From Streptomyces sp. NBC_01142 (GTDB taxonomy: Bacteria > Actinomycetota > Actinomycetes > Streptomycetales > Streptomycetaceae), in NCBI RefSeq assembly GCF_026341125.1, contig NZ_JAPEOR010000002.1, positions 2,554,501-2,618,500 on the forward strand: 64,000 nt of DNA, given 5' to 3'. Position numbers and translations under genes: made by a program. Below the pieces are notes generated by a model. It was given only the letters and a program-made list of their open reading frames with translations, ran no database searches and was not told the origin of the DNA. Shown here one piece after another: positions 1 through 8,481 of the stretch. Within the stretch, counting starts at the first letter, position 1. Each line of letters starts with the position of its first letter.

Positions 1-145
1 ACGGACAGAATTCGCGCGGGTAGTGGTGAGCCCTGGCGCATGCGCCGCAGCGACGGATCAGCAGCCGCCCCTCGGCGGCGGCGTCCCAGAAGGGGCGGGT
101 GAAGTCGTCGGCCTCGGGAAGGTCGAACCGGGAAGCGACGGTCAT
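1..145 (-). CDS. Zn-ribbon OB-fold (DUF35 family) protein, N-terminal part only
   Basis: The first 48 codons are visible; the rest lies beyond the left edge. Translation from ATG at 145 gives a short acidic lead, then an RCGAC...PREFCP stretch typical of the rubredoxin-like zinc ribbon that opens DUF35 proteins. Known members bind acyl-CoA or act as partners of thiolases and MaoC-type hydratases in sterol side-chain and polyketide-like metabolism. A good AGGAGG lies just upstream of the start. It is divergent from the monooxygenase gene, and palindrome 170-184 lies 25 bp upstream of its start codon. The family call is fairly secure; the partner and substrate are not visible. Confidence 0.75.
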   Translation of the reverse strand, partial: MTVASRFDLPEADDFTRPFWDAAAEGRLLIRRCGACARAHHYPREFCP

Positions 146-169
146 GCGCATCCTCCTGTTCCACTATTT

Positions 170-184
170 CTGACGATGCATCAG
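170..184. promoter_or_regulatory. CTGAC-N5-GTCAG type operator, copy 1
   Basis: CTGACGATGCATCAG is an imperfect 15-bp palindrome in the divergent region between the DUF35 gene and the monooxygenase gene. It matches six further sites in this window, at 1762, 1786, 5171, 12179, 16477 and 16556. The right arm here is ATCAG instead of GTCAG. A TetR-type operator is likely by form. Confidence 0.6.
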
Positions 185-297
185 TTCAGCGGACGGGCCG
201 GGCCCCACGCAAGGGGTTCGGGTGCGTGATGAATTCGCAACCGATTCCCGTCTTGACTGAGACCCATCAAGTAATCGGGCGATTACGCTCACGATTC

Positions 298-1455
298 ATG
301 CCCGACGAAAAGGACATCGACCGCACGAACGACCGGCCCGTCTACATCATCGGCGGAGGACCCGGCGGTCTCGCGACGGCCGCCGCGCTGCGGGAGCGGG
401 GCGTACGGGCCGTGGTGCTGGAGAAGTCCGCATCGGTCGGCGCCTCCTGGCGCCGCCACTACGACCGGCTGCACCTGCACACGACCCGGAAGCTGTCCGG
501 CCTGCCCGGTCTCACGATGCCCCGGTCGTTCGGGCGCTGGGTGTCCCGGGACGATGTGATCCGGTACCTGGAGAAGTACGCGGAGTTCCATGAGCTGGAG
601 ATCGTGACGGGGGTCGAGGTCTCCCGGATCGATCCCTCGGGTTCCGACTGGGTGCTGCAGGCGACGGGCGGCCGCGAGCTGACCGGGCGGGCGGTCGTGG
701 TGGCCACCGGCTGCAACCACACCCCGCAGCTGCCCGACTGGCCGGGCCGGGAGTCCTACACCGGCGAACTGCTGCACGCGGGTGCCTACCGCAACCCCGC
801 CCCGTACGCGGGCAAGGACGTCCTGGTCGTCGGCGTCGGCAACACGGGCGCAGAGATCGCCGTCGACCTGGTCGAGGGCGGCGCCGCGCGGGTCCGCCTT
901 GCCGTGCGGACGACCCCGCACATCGTGCGCCGCTCGACGGCGGGCTGGCCGGCCCAGCGCACCGGCATCCTGGTCCGCCGCCTGCCGGTCCGCCTCGTGG
1001 ACCGGGCGGGCGACGTCATAGGCAGGATCTCGGTCCCCGACCTCACGGACCGCGGCCTGCCCCGCCCGGACACAGGTCTGTACTCCCGCGTGAAAGAGGG
1101 CGCCATCCCGGTCCAGGACGTGGGCCTGATCGACGCGGTCCGCTCCGGCACGGTCGAACCGGTCGCGGCGCTCGACTCCTTCGATGCCGGCAAGGTGATC
1201 CTGGCGGACGGCACCCGCATCACCCCGGACACGGTGATCGCGGCAACGGGCTACCGGCGGGCGCTGGAGGGTCTGGTCGGCCATCTCGGCGTACTGGACG
1301 ACCGCGGCAGACCGACGGCCCACGGCGGCCGGTCACCCGCGCAGGCGCCGGGGCTGTACTTCACCGGGTTCACCAACCCCATCAGCGGGACGATCCGAGA
1401 GCTGGCGATCGACGCACGCAAGATCGCCAAGAAGCTGGCCGCGTCCGCGAACTGA
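298..1455 (+). CDS. Flavin-containing monooxygenase-like NAD(P)/FAD oxidoreductase
   Basis: A predicted 385-residue flavoprotein that would use NADPH and oxygen to oxidise an organic substrate. An FAD-binding GGGPGGL motif lies at about residue 20. A second dinucleotide fold, VGVGNTGAEIA, lies near residue 180, preceded by a YTGELLHAGAY stretch that fits the FxGxxxHxxx(W/Y) fingerprint of FMO/Baeyer-Villiger enzymes. The frame is open back to GTG 226. I prefer ATG 298 because codons 226-297 use rare AT-rich triplets, including a TTA, and no other part of the gene does. Neither start has a strong Shine-Dalgarno sequence. The downstream neighbours activate and oxidise acyl-CoAs, so a ring or ketone oxidation early in the same catabolic route is plausible. 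Confidence 0.8.
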   Translation: MPDEKDIDRTNDRPVYIIGGGPGGLATAAALRERGVRAVVLEKSASVGASWRRHYDRLHLHTTRKLSGLPGLTMPRSFGRWVSRDDVIRYLEKYAEFHELEIVTGVEVSRIDPSGSDWVLQATGGRELTGRAVVVATGCNHTPQLPDWPGRESYTGELLHAGAYRNPAPYAGKDVLVVGVGNTGAEIAVDLVEGGAARVRLAVRTTPHIVRRSTAGWPAQRTGILVRRLPVRLVDRAGDVIGRISVPDLTDRGLPRPDTGLYSRVKEGAIPVQDVGLIDAVRSGTVEPVAALDSFDAGKVILADGTRITPDTVIAATGYRRALEGLVGHLGVLDDRGRPTAHGGRSPAQAPGLYFTGFTNPISGTIRELAIDARKIAKKLAASAN

Positions 1456-1761
1456 CCCCTTGGGCGTGGTCCACGCGCTGGGCCGCGGGCACTTGCCCCG
1501 GCCCCTGGGGGCTTCGCCCGTACCGCGCCGCGCGAATGAAGGTGGCGCGGGGCAGTGGCGGCAGCAGTGTCCGCGGCAGGGCCGGCTGGCCGAAACAGTT
1601 CCTCGCGGCGAAGGCCGGGGATAGCCGGATCGCTTGCCTGGGTACGGAGGGAGACGGCGGCCCTTCGGTGGGCGGCCGGCGCCATCCGTGAGAACTGTGC
1701 GCACGGCCCCGAGAACCCGTAAATCCGCGCCCGCTGCCAGCCTTTGCCCGCAGGACCGTTC

Positions 1762-1776
1762 CTGACAGGCCGTCAG
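1762..1776. promoter_or_regulatory. CTGAC-N5-GTCAG operator, copy 2
   Basis: CTGACAGGCCGTCAG has both half-sites perfect. Its centre is 24 bp from that of copy 3, about two helical turns, which suits cooperative binding of two dimers on one DNA face. It lies 61 bp upstream of the chosen start at 1837. Confidence 0.7.
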
Positions 1777-1785
1777 TTCTGTAAT

Positions 1786-1800
1786 CTGACTATGCGTCAG
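1786..1800. promoter_or_regulatory. CTGAC-N5-GTCAG operator, copy 3
   Basis: CTGACTATGCGTCAG has both half-sites perfect. Together with copy 2 it forms a double operator in front of the acyl-CoA synthetase. The presence of both sites inside the longer open frame argues that translation starts after them, at 1837. Confidence 0.7.
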
Positions 1801-1836
1801 CTATACGTGGCCAACGAGCAGGAGCGGGGATCAGCG

Positions 1837-4068
1837 ATGCTTGGATCTACTCACGGCACCCTCACCTCCGACCTCCGCGCGCGAGTGGTGGCCTGCGGGG
1901 AGCATCCCCGCAACGCCGTCCATGACACGGCCGAGGTCACCGCCTCCGACGGCGACCTCGATGTCAGCGGACGTCCGCTGTACGCGCCCGTGCCCGATCT
2001 GGACCGGTTCTTTCGGCCGGGCTCCGTCGCCGTCGTCGGGGCGTCCGACGCCGAGGGACGGCCCCGTACCGGCATCACCCGGCAGCTCATCGACTGGGCC
2101 GAGCGCGTCGGGGCGCGGCTGTATCCCGTGCACCCCACCCGTGACACCGTCTTCGGGCTGACCTGCTACCCCTCCGTCCGCGAGCTGCCCGAGCAGGTCG
2201 ATCTCGCCGTGCTGCTGGTCGGTGATCCGCTGCCGGTCGTCGAGGAACTCGCCGAGGCCAAGGTGAAGTTCGCCGTGGCCTTCGCCTCCGGGTATGCCGA
2301 GACCGGCGAGCAGGGGGCGGCGGCCCAGACACGGCTGGCTGCCGCGGTGGAACGCTCCGGACTGCGACTGCTCGGGCCGAACACCAACCTCAACGCCTTC
2401 GAGAAGTTCCGCGACGACCTCGACGGCCCGGCGATCGCCCTGATCACCCAGTCGGGACACCAGGGGCGGCCCGTCTTCACCCTGCAGGAGCTGGGCGTAC
2501 GGCTCTCCCACTGGGCTCCGACGGGCAACGAGGCCGATCTGGAGACCGCCGACTTCATCTCGTACTTCGCCGAGCGGCCGGAAGTCGGGGCCATCGCCTG
2601 TTATGTGGAGGGGCTCAAGGACGGGCGCTCCTTCCTGCTCGCCGCCGACCGGGCCGCGCGGCGCGGGGTGCCGGTCGTCGCGGTCAAGGTCGGACGCACC
2701 GAGACCGGGGCGCGGATGGCCGCCTCGCACACCGGCAAGCTGACCGGCGCCGACCAGGTGGTGGACGCGGCGATGCGGCAGTTCGGCGTGATCCGGGTGG
2801 ACGGGCTCGACGAACTCCAGGACACCTCCGCCCTGTTGGCGCGGGCGCGAAAGCCCCTCGCCGACGGGGTCGTCGTCTATTCGATCTCGGGCGGCACGGG
2901 CGCGCACTTCTCGGACCTGGCCACGGCTGCCGGGCTGGAGCTGCCGGAACTCTCCGCGGCCAAGCAGGCTGAGCTGCACACATGGATACCGGAGTACCTG
3001 AGTGTGGCGAATCCCGTCGACAACGGCGGGCACCCTGTGGGCGACTGGCGCGGGCGCAAGATCATCGACGCGCTCCTGGCCGACCCCGCGGTCGGGGTGC
3101 TGATCTGTCCGATCACCGGCCCCTTCCCGCCGATGAGCGACAAGCTCGCGCAGGACCTGGCGGACGCGGCGGAGGCCACGGACAAGCTGGTGTGCGTGGT
3201 GTGGGGGTCGCCGGTGGGCACGGAGACGGCGTACCGCGAGACGCTGCTCGGGTCCTCGCGCGTCGCCACCTTCCGTACCTTCGCCAACTGCATCACCGCG
3301 GTCCGCGCCTATCTGGACCACCACCGCTTCGCCACCGGCTACCTCTCCCCCTTCGACGAGGCGCCGCGCACCCCGTCCCCCTCCTTCCGCAAGGCGCAGG
3401 CACTGATGCGCCCGGGCAAGCAGCTGAGCGAGCACGCGGCGAAGCAGCTCCTTCGGGCGTACGGCATCCGCGTGCCGCGCGAGCAGCTGGTGACCAGCGC
3501 GGCGGCCGCGGTGCGGGCGGCCGGCCTGGTCGGCTACCCGGTCGTCATGAAGGCCTCCGGGACGCAGCTCGCCCACAAGACGGAGCTGGGCCTGGTCAAA
3601 GTCGGGCTGACCTCGGCCAGCCAGGTGCGCGACGCCTATCGCGACCTGACCGACATCGCCCGCTACGAGAACGTCGACCTGGACGGAATCCTGGTCTGCC
3701 AGATGGTCGAGCGAGGTGTGGAGATGGTCGTCGGGGTCACCCAGGACGCGCTGTTCGGCCCGACGGTGACGGTGGGCCTGGGCGGTGTGCTGGTGGAGGT
3801 CCTGCACGACTCGGCCGTACGCGTACCCCCCTTCGGCGAGGACCAGGCGCGCGCGATGCTCGGTGAACTGCGCGGCCGCGCCCTCCTGGACGGCATACGC
3901 GGCGGCCCGCCGGTGGATGTGGACGCCCTGGTCGAGGTCGTGCTGCGGGTCCAGCGGATGGCGCTCGAGCTGGGCGACGAGTTGTCGGAGCTGGACATCA
4001 ACCCCCTGATGGTGCTGCCGCGCGGGCAGGGCGCGGTGGCGCTGGACGCACTCGCCGTGTGCCGGTGA
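1837..4068 (+). CDS. Acyl-CoA synthetase, NDP-forming (acetate-CoA ligase ADP-forming family)
   Basis: A 743-residue fusion of the alpha and beta subunits of ADP-forming acyl-CoA synthetases. These couple CoA thioester formation or cleavage to ADP/ATP through a phosphohistidine. The order is a CoA-binding Rossmann domain (FFRPGSVAVVGAS at about 58-70), a succinyl-CoA-ligase-like flavodoxin domain with TQSG (204-207), the ASHTG motif with the likely phosphorylated His298, and a C-terminal ATP-grasp domain from about residue 510. ATG 1837 was chosen because two operator palindromes lie upstream of it inside the open frame, and a purine-rich GAGCGGGGA precedes it. Related fused proteins occur in sterol and aromatic acid catabolic clusters; the acid used here cannot be read from sequence. 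Confidence 0.85.
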   Translation: MLGSTHGTLTSDLRARVVACGEHPRNAVHDTAEVTASDGDLDVSGRPLYAPVPDLDRFFRPGSVAVVGASDAEGRPRTGITRQLIDWAERVGARLYPVHPTRDTVFGLTCYPSVRELPEQVDLAVLLVGDPLPVVEELAEAKVKFAVAFASGYAETGEQGAAAQTRLAAAVERSGLRLLGPNTNLNAFEKFRDDLDGPAIALITQSGHQGRPVFTLQELGVRLSHWAPTGNEADLETADFISYFAERPEVGAIACYVEGLKDGRSFLLAADRAARRGVPVVAVKVGRTETGARMAASHTGKLTGADQVVDAAMRQFGVIRVDGLDELQDTSALLARARKPLADGVVVYSISGGTGAHFSDLATAAGLELPELSAAKQAELHTWIPEYLSVANPVDNGGHPVGDWRGRKIIDALLADPAVGVLICPITGPFPPMSDKLAQDLADAAEATDKLVCVVWGSPVGTETAYRETLLGSSRVATFRTFANCITAVRAYLDHHRFATGYLSPFDEAPRTPSPSFRKAQALMRPGKQLSEHAAKQLLRAYGIRVPREQLVTSAAAAVRAAGLVGYPVVMKASGTQLAHKTELGLVKVGLTSASQVRDAYRDLTDIARYENVDLDGILVCQMVERGVEMVVGVTQDALFGPTVTVGLGGVLVEVLHDSAVRVPPFGEDQARAMLGELRGRALLDGIRGGPPVDVDALVEVVLRVQRMALELGDELSELDINPLMVLPRGQGAVALDALAVCR

Positions 4069-4083
4069 GGTCGGTGACGCCGG

Positions 4084-4116
4084 TGAGGCTGATGAGGCTG
4101 ATGAGGCTGATGAGGC
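4084..4116. repeat. 9-bp tandem repeat
   Basis: The unit TGAGGCTGA is repeated 3.7 times without a mismatch, starting 16 bases after the stop codon of the acyl-CoA synthetase. The rest of 4117-4279 is low-complexity sequence rich in ACCACGTC-like triplets, with no gene. Confidence 0.9.
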
Positions 4117-4279
4117 ACGTGAAGCCTCTGGGGCCGGTGCAGTTGGAGCGGCACGTGATCGCGGCGCCCACCTCGACCACGTCATCGACCACATCATCGG
4201 CCTCGGCACTGACCTCGACCACGACCACGTCGGCCACCTCCACCACGTCGTCGGCCGTAAGAGACGGAGCTTCTCCCCC

Positions 4280-5095
4280 ATGACTTCCTCCCCCGAAGAA
4301 CCCGTTGAATCATTGGTACTGCACAGCACTGACAACGGCGTCTCCTGGATCACCCTCAACCGCCCCGCGGCCATGAACGCCGTCACATGGGACCAGCGGG
4401 AACGGGTCATCTCGCTGCTTGCCTCCGCCTCCGCCGACCCCGATGTACGGGCCGTCGTCATCACCGCCACCGGCAAGGGCTTCTGCGTCGGTGCCGATCT
4501 GCGCGGTACGCCGCCGCCCGGCCGTGAGCGGATCGCCGGGGACGTCGCGCGGACGATACGGCTGGGGGCTCAGCGCCTCGTCGGAGCCGTACTCGACTGC
4601 GAGAAGCCCGTCATCGCCGCCGTCAACGGCACCGCCGCCGGCATCGGCGCCCATCTCGCTTTCGCCTGCGATCTCGTACTCGCCGCCGAACCGGCCACGT
4701 TCATCGAGGTGTTCGTACGGCGCGGACTCGTCCCGGACGGCGGCGGGGCGTACCTCCTGCCCCGGCTGATCGGGCCGCACCGCGCCAAGGAGCTGATGTT
4801 CTTCGGCGACTCGCTCCCGGCCGCGGACGCGGAGCGGCTCGGGCTCGTCAACCGGGTCGTCCCGGCGCAGGAGCTGGAGAAGACCGCCCGGGAGTGGGCG
4901 GAACGGCTGGCCGCCGGACCGACCAGGGCCCTCGCGCTCACCAAGCAGCTGGTGAACGCCTCACTCGACTCCGACCGCGCCACCGCGTTCGCCGCCGAGG
5001 CTGCCGCCCAGGAGATCAACATGACCACGCGGGACGCGAACGAGGGTGTGGCGAGTTTCGTGGAGCGGCGCACGCCCGAGTACAAGGGGCGCTAG
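4280..5095 (+). CDS. Enoyl-CoA hydratase/isomerase family protein (crotonase, PaaG-like)
   Basis: A 271-residue crotonase fold protein with the usual oxyanion-hole segments GFCVGADLRG (about 75-84) and NGTAAGIGAHLA. Both glutamates of classical enoyl-CoA hydratase are absent: the GGGCE position reads GIGAH and the QPE position reads EVF. The following GLVPDGGGAYLLPRL has the aspartate typical of PaaG-type ring-opened enoyl-CoA isomerases. That favours a double-bond isomerase or an unusual hydratase over a standard hydratase. It follows the NDP-forming synthetase after 211 bp. No CTGAC palindrome was seen directly in front, so it may be read from the upstream promoter. Confidence 0.82.
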   Translation: MTSSPEEPVESLVLHSTDNGVSWITLNRPAAMNAVTWDQRERVISLLASASADPDVRAVVITATGKGFCVGADLRGTPPPGRERIAGDVARTIRLGAQRLVGAVLDCEKPVIAAVNGTAAGIGAHLAFACDLVLAAEPATFIEVFVRRGLVPDGGGAYLLPRLIGPHRAKELMFFGDSLPAADAERLGLVNRVVPAQELEKTAREWAERLAAGPTRALALTKQLVNASLDSDRATAFAAEAAAQEINMTTRDANEGVASFVERRTPEYKGR

Positions 5096-5170
5096 GAACC
5101 GGGACACCAGGAACAGGGGCACCAGGAACAGGGACGCTTCGGTGCCGGGCGTTCCCGCAGCCCTTCCAAT

Positions 5171-5185
5171 CTGACGGCCCGTCAG
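5171..5185. promoter_or_regulatory. CTGAC-N5-GTCAG operator, copy 4
   Basis: CTGACGGCCCGTCAG, with perfect half-sites, ends 17 bp before the ATG of the flavin reductase. Binding here would block the promoter or initiation region. Confidence 0.7.
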
Positions 5186-5202
5186 CTTCAATGGAAGGCG
5201 TG

Positions 5203-5853
5203 ATGGGACACGCAGGGATGGCGGCCACCGCCGTCCGATACCTCAGGTCGGTCGGGGCCCCCACGGCCACCGAGCCCTTCGACGCGCCCGCGGCCACCGC
5301 CGCCGGCGGGTACCCCCTGCCGCGCCCCGGCCTGAGGGCCGTCGGCGACGACGAGCGACTGCCCGTCGCCCCGGCCGAATTCCGCCACGTGCTGGGGCAC
5401 TTCGCGACCGGCGTCACCGTCATCACCGCCTGCGACGAGGACGGTCCTGCCGGGTTCGCCTGCCAGTCCTTCGCCTCCCTCTCGCTCGATCCGCCGCTGG
5501 TCGCCTTCATGGTCGCCCGCACATCGACGACATGGCCGCGCATCGCCCGCGCCGGGTCCTTCTGTGTCAACGTCCTGGGCGCCCACCAGGGCGAGCTGTG
5601 CCGCGGCTTCGCGGTGAGCGGCGCGGACAAGTTCGCCGGGGTCGCGCACACCGGATCGCCGGTGACCGGGTCACCGCTCCTGGAGGGCGTACCGGCCTGG
5701 ATCGACTGCACGATCCAGACCGTGCACACCGGCGGCGACCATCTGATCGTGGTGGGCCGGGTCGCGGCCCTGGGCGCGGTGGAGGCGAGCGCGGGCGCCG
5801 AGGAGGTGCCACTGCTCTTCCACCGGGGGAAGTTCGGCCGCTTCAGCGCGTGA
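5203..5853 (+). CDS. Flavin reductase family protein (HsaB-like)
   Basis: A 216-residue protein whose C-terminal ~160 residues form a flavin reductase split-barrel (FRHVLGHFATGVTVITA, then QSFASLSLDPPLVAFMV and GSFCVNVL). Such proteins supply reduced FMN/FAD to a two-component monooxygenase; HsaB in sterol ring degradation and the HpaC family are the models. The first ~55 residues are a poorly conserved extension. ATG 5203 was chosen because GGAAGG lies 4 bases upstream and operator copy 4 lies just before it. No obvious HsaA-type oxygenase partner is present within the window. The gene overlaps the convergent transporter gene by 11 bp at the 3' ends. Confidence 0.82.
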   Translation: MGHAGMAATAVRYLRSVGAPTATEPFDAPAATAAGGYPLPRPGLRAVGDDERLPVAPAEFRHVLGHFATGVTVITACDEDGPAGFACQSFASLSLDPPLVAFMVARTSTTWPRIARAGSFCVNVLGAHQGELCRGFAVSGADKFAGVAHTGSPVTGSPLLEGVPAWIDCTIQTVHTGGDHLIVVGRVAALGAVEASAGAEEVPLLFHRGKFGRFSA

Positions 5854-7267
5854 CCGCGTCGGTCCCGTCCGCCCCCTTCACCAGCGATTCCGCCGACACC
5901 GCCGACACCGGCGACACCGGTGATCCCGCCGACACCGGTGACACGGGCGACACCGACTCCGCGCCCGAAAGGGGAGCCGGGGGCCGGCGGCGGATCACCA
6001 GGGCCATCAGCGCGGCCGCCGCGCACAGCGCGCCCGAGGCGTACCAGACGACGTCGTACTCACCGAACACGTCCCGCGCCAGCCCGGCGGCGAACGCGAC
6101 GACCGCCGCGCCCACCTGGTGCGATGCCAGTACCCAGCCGAAGACGATCGCACTGTCGTCGCCGTAGTGCTCGCGGCACAGGGCGATCGTCGGCGGGACC
6201 GTGGCCACCCAGTCGAGGCCGTAGAAGACGATGAAGAAGAGCATCGGCGGGTGGACGGACGGGGCGAGCAGCATCGGCAGGAAGAGCAGGCTGATACCGC
6301 GCAGCGCGTAGTAGACGGCCAGCAGCCGGCGCGCCTCGAAGCGGTCGGTGAACCAGCCCGAGGCGATCGTGCCGACGACGTCGAAGACGCCGATCACCGC
6401 GAGCAGGGACGCGGCCGCCCTGATCGGCATGTCGTGGTCGTGAGCCGCGGGTACGAAATGGGTCTGGATCAGGCCGTTCGTCGAGGCGCCGCAGATCGCG
6501 AACGTACCGGCGAGGAGCCAGAACGGGCCCGTGCGGGCGGCGGAGAAGAGAACGGACACCGCGCGGCGCGCGGCCCCCGTCACCGGTGGGGGCTTCGGGA
6601 CGAACTCCGTGGCACCGTACGGCGCCAGGCCCACATCCGCCGGGTGGTCACGGAGCAGCAGCCAGACGAAGGGCACGACGGCGAGCGCCGACAGGGCCAC
6701 CGTGATCGACGCGGGACGCCAGCCGTGCTGCTCCACCAGCCAGGACAGCAGCGGCAGGAAGATGAGCTGGCCGGAGGCGGAGGCGGCCGTCAGGATGCCG
6801 GTGACCAGACCGCGGCGCTCGGTGAACCACCTGTTGGTGACCGTCGCCGCGAAGGCCAGCGCCATCGAGCCGCTGCCGAGGCCGACCAGCAGGCCCCAGT
6901 AGAGGATGAGCTGCAACGACGACGTCATGAAGACGGTCAGGCCCGAGCCGACGGCGATCACTGTCAGGGCGACGGCGACGACCCGGCGGATGCCGAAGCG
7001 GTCCATCAGCGCCGCCGCGAACGGCGCCGTCAGCCCGTACAGGGCGAGATTCACCGAGACCGCGAAGCCGATGGTGCCGCGTGACCAGTGGAACTCGTTG
7101 TGCAGCGGACCGATCAGCAGGCCCGGCAGGGAGCGGAACGCCGCTGCCCCGATGATCGTCACAAAGGCCACTGCCGCGACGAACCACGCGCGGTGGATAC
7201 GGGGAGGACGACGAAGGGGCTGCGGGCTGCCGTGTGGCGCGGTTGTCTGGGGCACGTCACCCAGCAT
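5843..7267 (-). CDS. MFS transporter (oxalate/formate antiporter-like family)
   Basis: About 474 residues with twelve evident hydrophobic segments, the first near AWFVAAVAFVTIIG, and the A-motif-like loop ALMDRFGIRRV after helix 2. Family members exchange organic acids, so uptake of an acid substrate for the flanking acyl-CoA genes is plausible but unproven. I start at ATG 7267, since the longer frame to 7366 would run into the divergent regulator gene. The C-terminal tail carries a VSPVS-type repeat (VSPVSPVSAGSPVSPVSAVS) from tandem GACACCGGY-like units at about 5890-5960; this looks like repeat expansion, not a family feature. Confidence 0.82.
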   Translation of the reverse strand: MLGDVPQTTAPHGSPQPLRRPPRIHRAWFVAAVAFVTIIGAAAFRSLPGLLIGPLHNEFHWSRGTIGFAVSVNLALYGLTAPFAAALMDRFGIRRVVAVALTVIAVGSGLTVFMTSSLQLILYWGLLVGLGSGSMALAFAATVTNRWFTERRGLVTGILTAASASGQLIFLPLLSWLVEQHGWRPASITVALSALAVVPFVWLLLRDHPADVGLAPYGATEFVPKPPPVTGAARRAVSVLFSAARTGPFWLLAGTFAICGASTNGLIQTHFVPAAHDHDMPIRAAASLLAVIGVFDVVGTIASGWFTDRFEARRLLAVYYALRGISLLFLPMLLAPSVHPPMLFFIVFYGLDWVATVPPTIALCREHYGDDSAIVFGWVLASHQVGAAVVAFAAGLARDVFGEYDVVWYASGALCAAAALMALVIRRRPPAPLSGAESVSPVSPVSAGSPVSPVSAVSAESLVKGADGTDAVTR

Positions 7268-7326
7268 CCGGGGATCGATCACCGGCAACGAGTGGCCCGA
7301 GAGACAGCGTTCGTTAGGATCGGGCC

Positions 7327-8358
7327 ATGGCCGACGCGAAGAGACACGAGACGACCGGCTCCGCACCCAAGAAGCACCGCATCGCCGTCCTCGCCATGCC
7401 CCAAGTGATCCCCTTCGAGCTGGGGATCCCCCACCGCATCTTCGGACGCGCTGTCTCCCCCGGCGGTGACCACCTCTACGAGGTCGTCACCTGCGCACCA
7501 GTACCCGGCTTCGTACAGGCCGATGCGGACTTCTCGCTGTACATCGAGCACGGCCCGGAGGCACTGGCCGCAGCGGACACGGTGATCGTGCCCGCCGCGT
7601 ACGAGCCCGATGTGCTCTACGAGGAGGGCCGCCTCCCCGACGAGCTCGCCCAGGCATTCCGTCATGTCCGCCCCGGCACCCGTATGGCTTCCATCTGCAC
7701 CGGCAGCTTCGTCCTCGCCGCCGCCGGCTATCTGGACGGCCGTCCCGCCACCACCCATTGGCACTGGGCGGACCGCTTCCAGCGCCTCTTCCCCTCCGTC
7801 AAGGTCGACCCGGACGTGCTGTACATCGACGACGGCGACGTCCTCACCTCGGCGGGCGTCGCGGCCGGCATCGACCTGTGCGTACACATGGTGCGGCGCG
7901 ACCACGGGGCGGCCGTCGCCAACGACGTCGCCCGGCGCAGCGTCGTACCGCCGCACCGGGACGGCGGGCAGGCCCAGTACATCCAACGCCCCCTCCCCGC
8001 ACCGCAGTTGGCAACCACAACCGCCGCACGCGGCTGGGCACTCGGCCGCCTCCACGAGCCGATCCAGCTGCGCGACATGGCGGAACAGGAGTCCATGAGC
8101 GTACGGACCTTCACGCGCCGCTTCCGCGAGGAGGTCGGTGTCAGCCCCGGCCAGTGGCTGACGCAGCAGCGTGTGGAGCGGGCCCGGCATCTGCTCGAAT
8201 CCACGGAGCTGTCGGTCGACCTGGTGGCGCGGGACGCGGGCTTCGGTACGGCGCAGTCGATGCGGCAGCACCTCCAGGCAGTGCTGGGGGTCCCGCCGAC
8301 CGTCTACCGGCGTACGTTCCGCGCCGGGGCCGGCAGCGAAAGCCCTACGGACGGATGA
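7327..8358 (+). CDS. GlxA family transcriptional regulator (DJ-1/PfpI domain plus AraC HTH)
   Basis: 343 residues. The N-terminal half is a DJ-1/PfpI amidotransferase-like domain with the nucleophile-elbow segment SICTGSFVLAAAG. The C-terminal ~100 residues hold two AraC-type helix-turn-helices (MAEQESMSVRTFTRRFREE and the DAGFGTAQSMRQHL motif). GlxA proteins usually activate or repress neighbouring catabolic genes. It is divergent from the MFS transporter with about 60 bp between starts, which suggests control of that gene and itself. Its start at 7327 follows a purine-rich GGATCGGGCC. Confidence 0.88.
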   Translation: MADAKRHETTGSAPKKHRIAVLAMPQVIPFELGIPHRIFGRAVSPGGDHLYEVVTCAPVPGFVQADADFSLYIEHGPEALAAADTVIVPAAYEPDVLYEEGRLPDELAQAFRHVRPGTRMASICTGSFVLAAAGYLDGRPATTHWHWADRFQRLFPSVKVDPDVLYIDDGDVLTSAGVAAGIDLCVHMVRRDHGAAVANDVARRSVVPPHRDGGQAQYIQRPLPAPQLATTTAARGWALGRLHEPIQLRDMAEQESMSVRTFTRRFREEVGVSPGQWLTQQRVERARHLLESTELSVDLVARDAGFGTAQSMRQHLQAVLGVPPTVYRRTFRAGAGSESPTDG

Positions 8359-8481
8359 CATCCGCCGCTCCCCGCCGCTCCCCGCGGCGGCCGAGCACGC
8401 GCGTCCGGTCAGGCGCGTCCGAGCAGGCGCCCCAGCACGCGCGTCTCCGAGCAGCGCCTCCGGGCAGGCGCGCCCAGCCGG

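Larger units (their letters stand above)
1456..1836. other. Intergenic region with tandem operators
   Basis: The first 250 bases are GC-rich and contain no convincing gene. The last part, 1762-1800, holds two copies of the CTGAC-N5-GTCAG palindrome, so this is the promoter region of the downstream acyl-CoA synthetase gene. Confidence 0.6.

Noticed and set aside
1744..1836. Earlier start for the acyl-CoA synthetase
   Set aside because: The extension contains two operator palindromes and has no family similarity; the start at 1837 fits family length and the operator position.
1831..4476. An 881-codon open frame antisense to the acyl-CoA synthetase, and many other long antisense frames
   Set aside because: In DNA of this GC content the opposite strand stays open by default. 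The sense frames carry family motifs and normal GC3; the antisense products are low-complexity Arg/His/Gly/Ala sequences with no recognisable domain.
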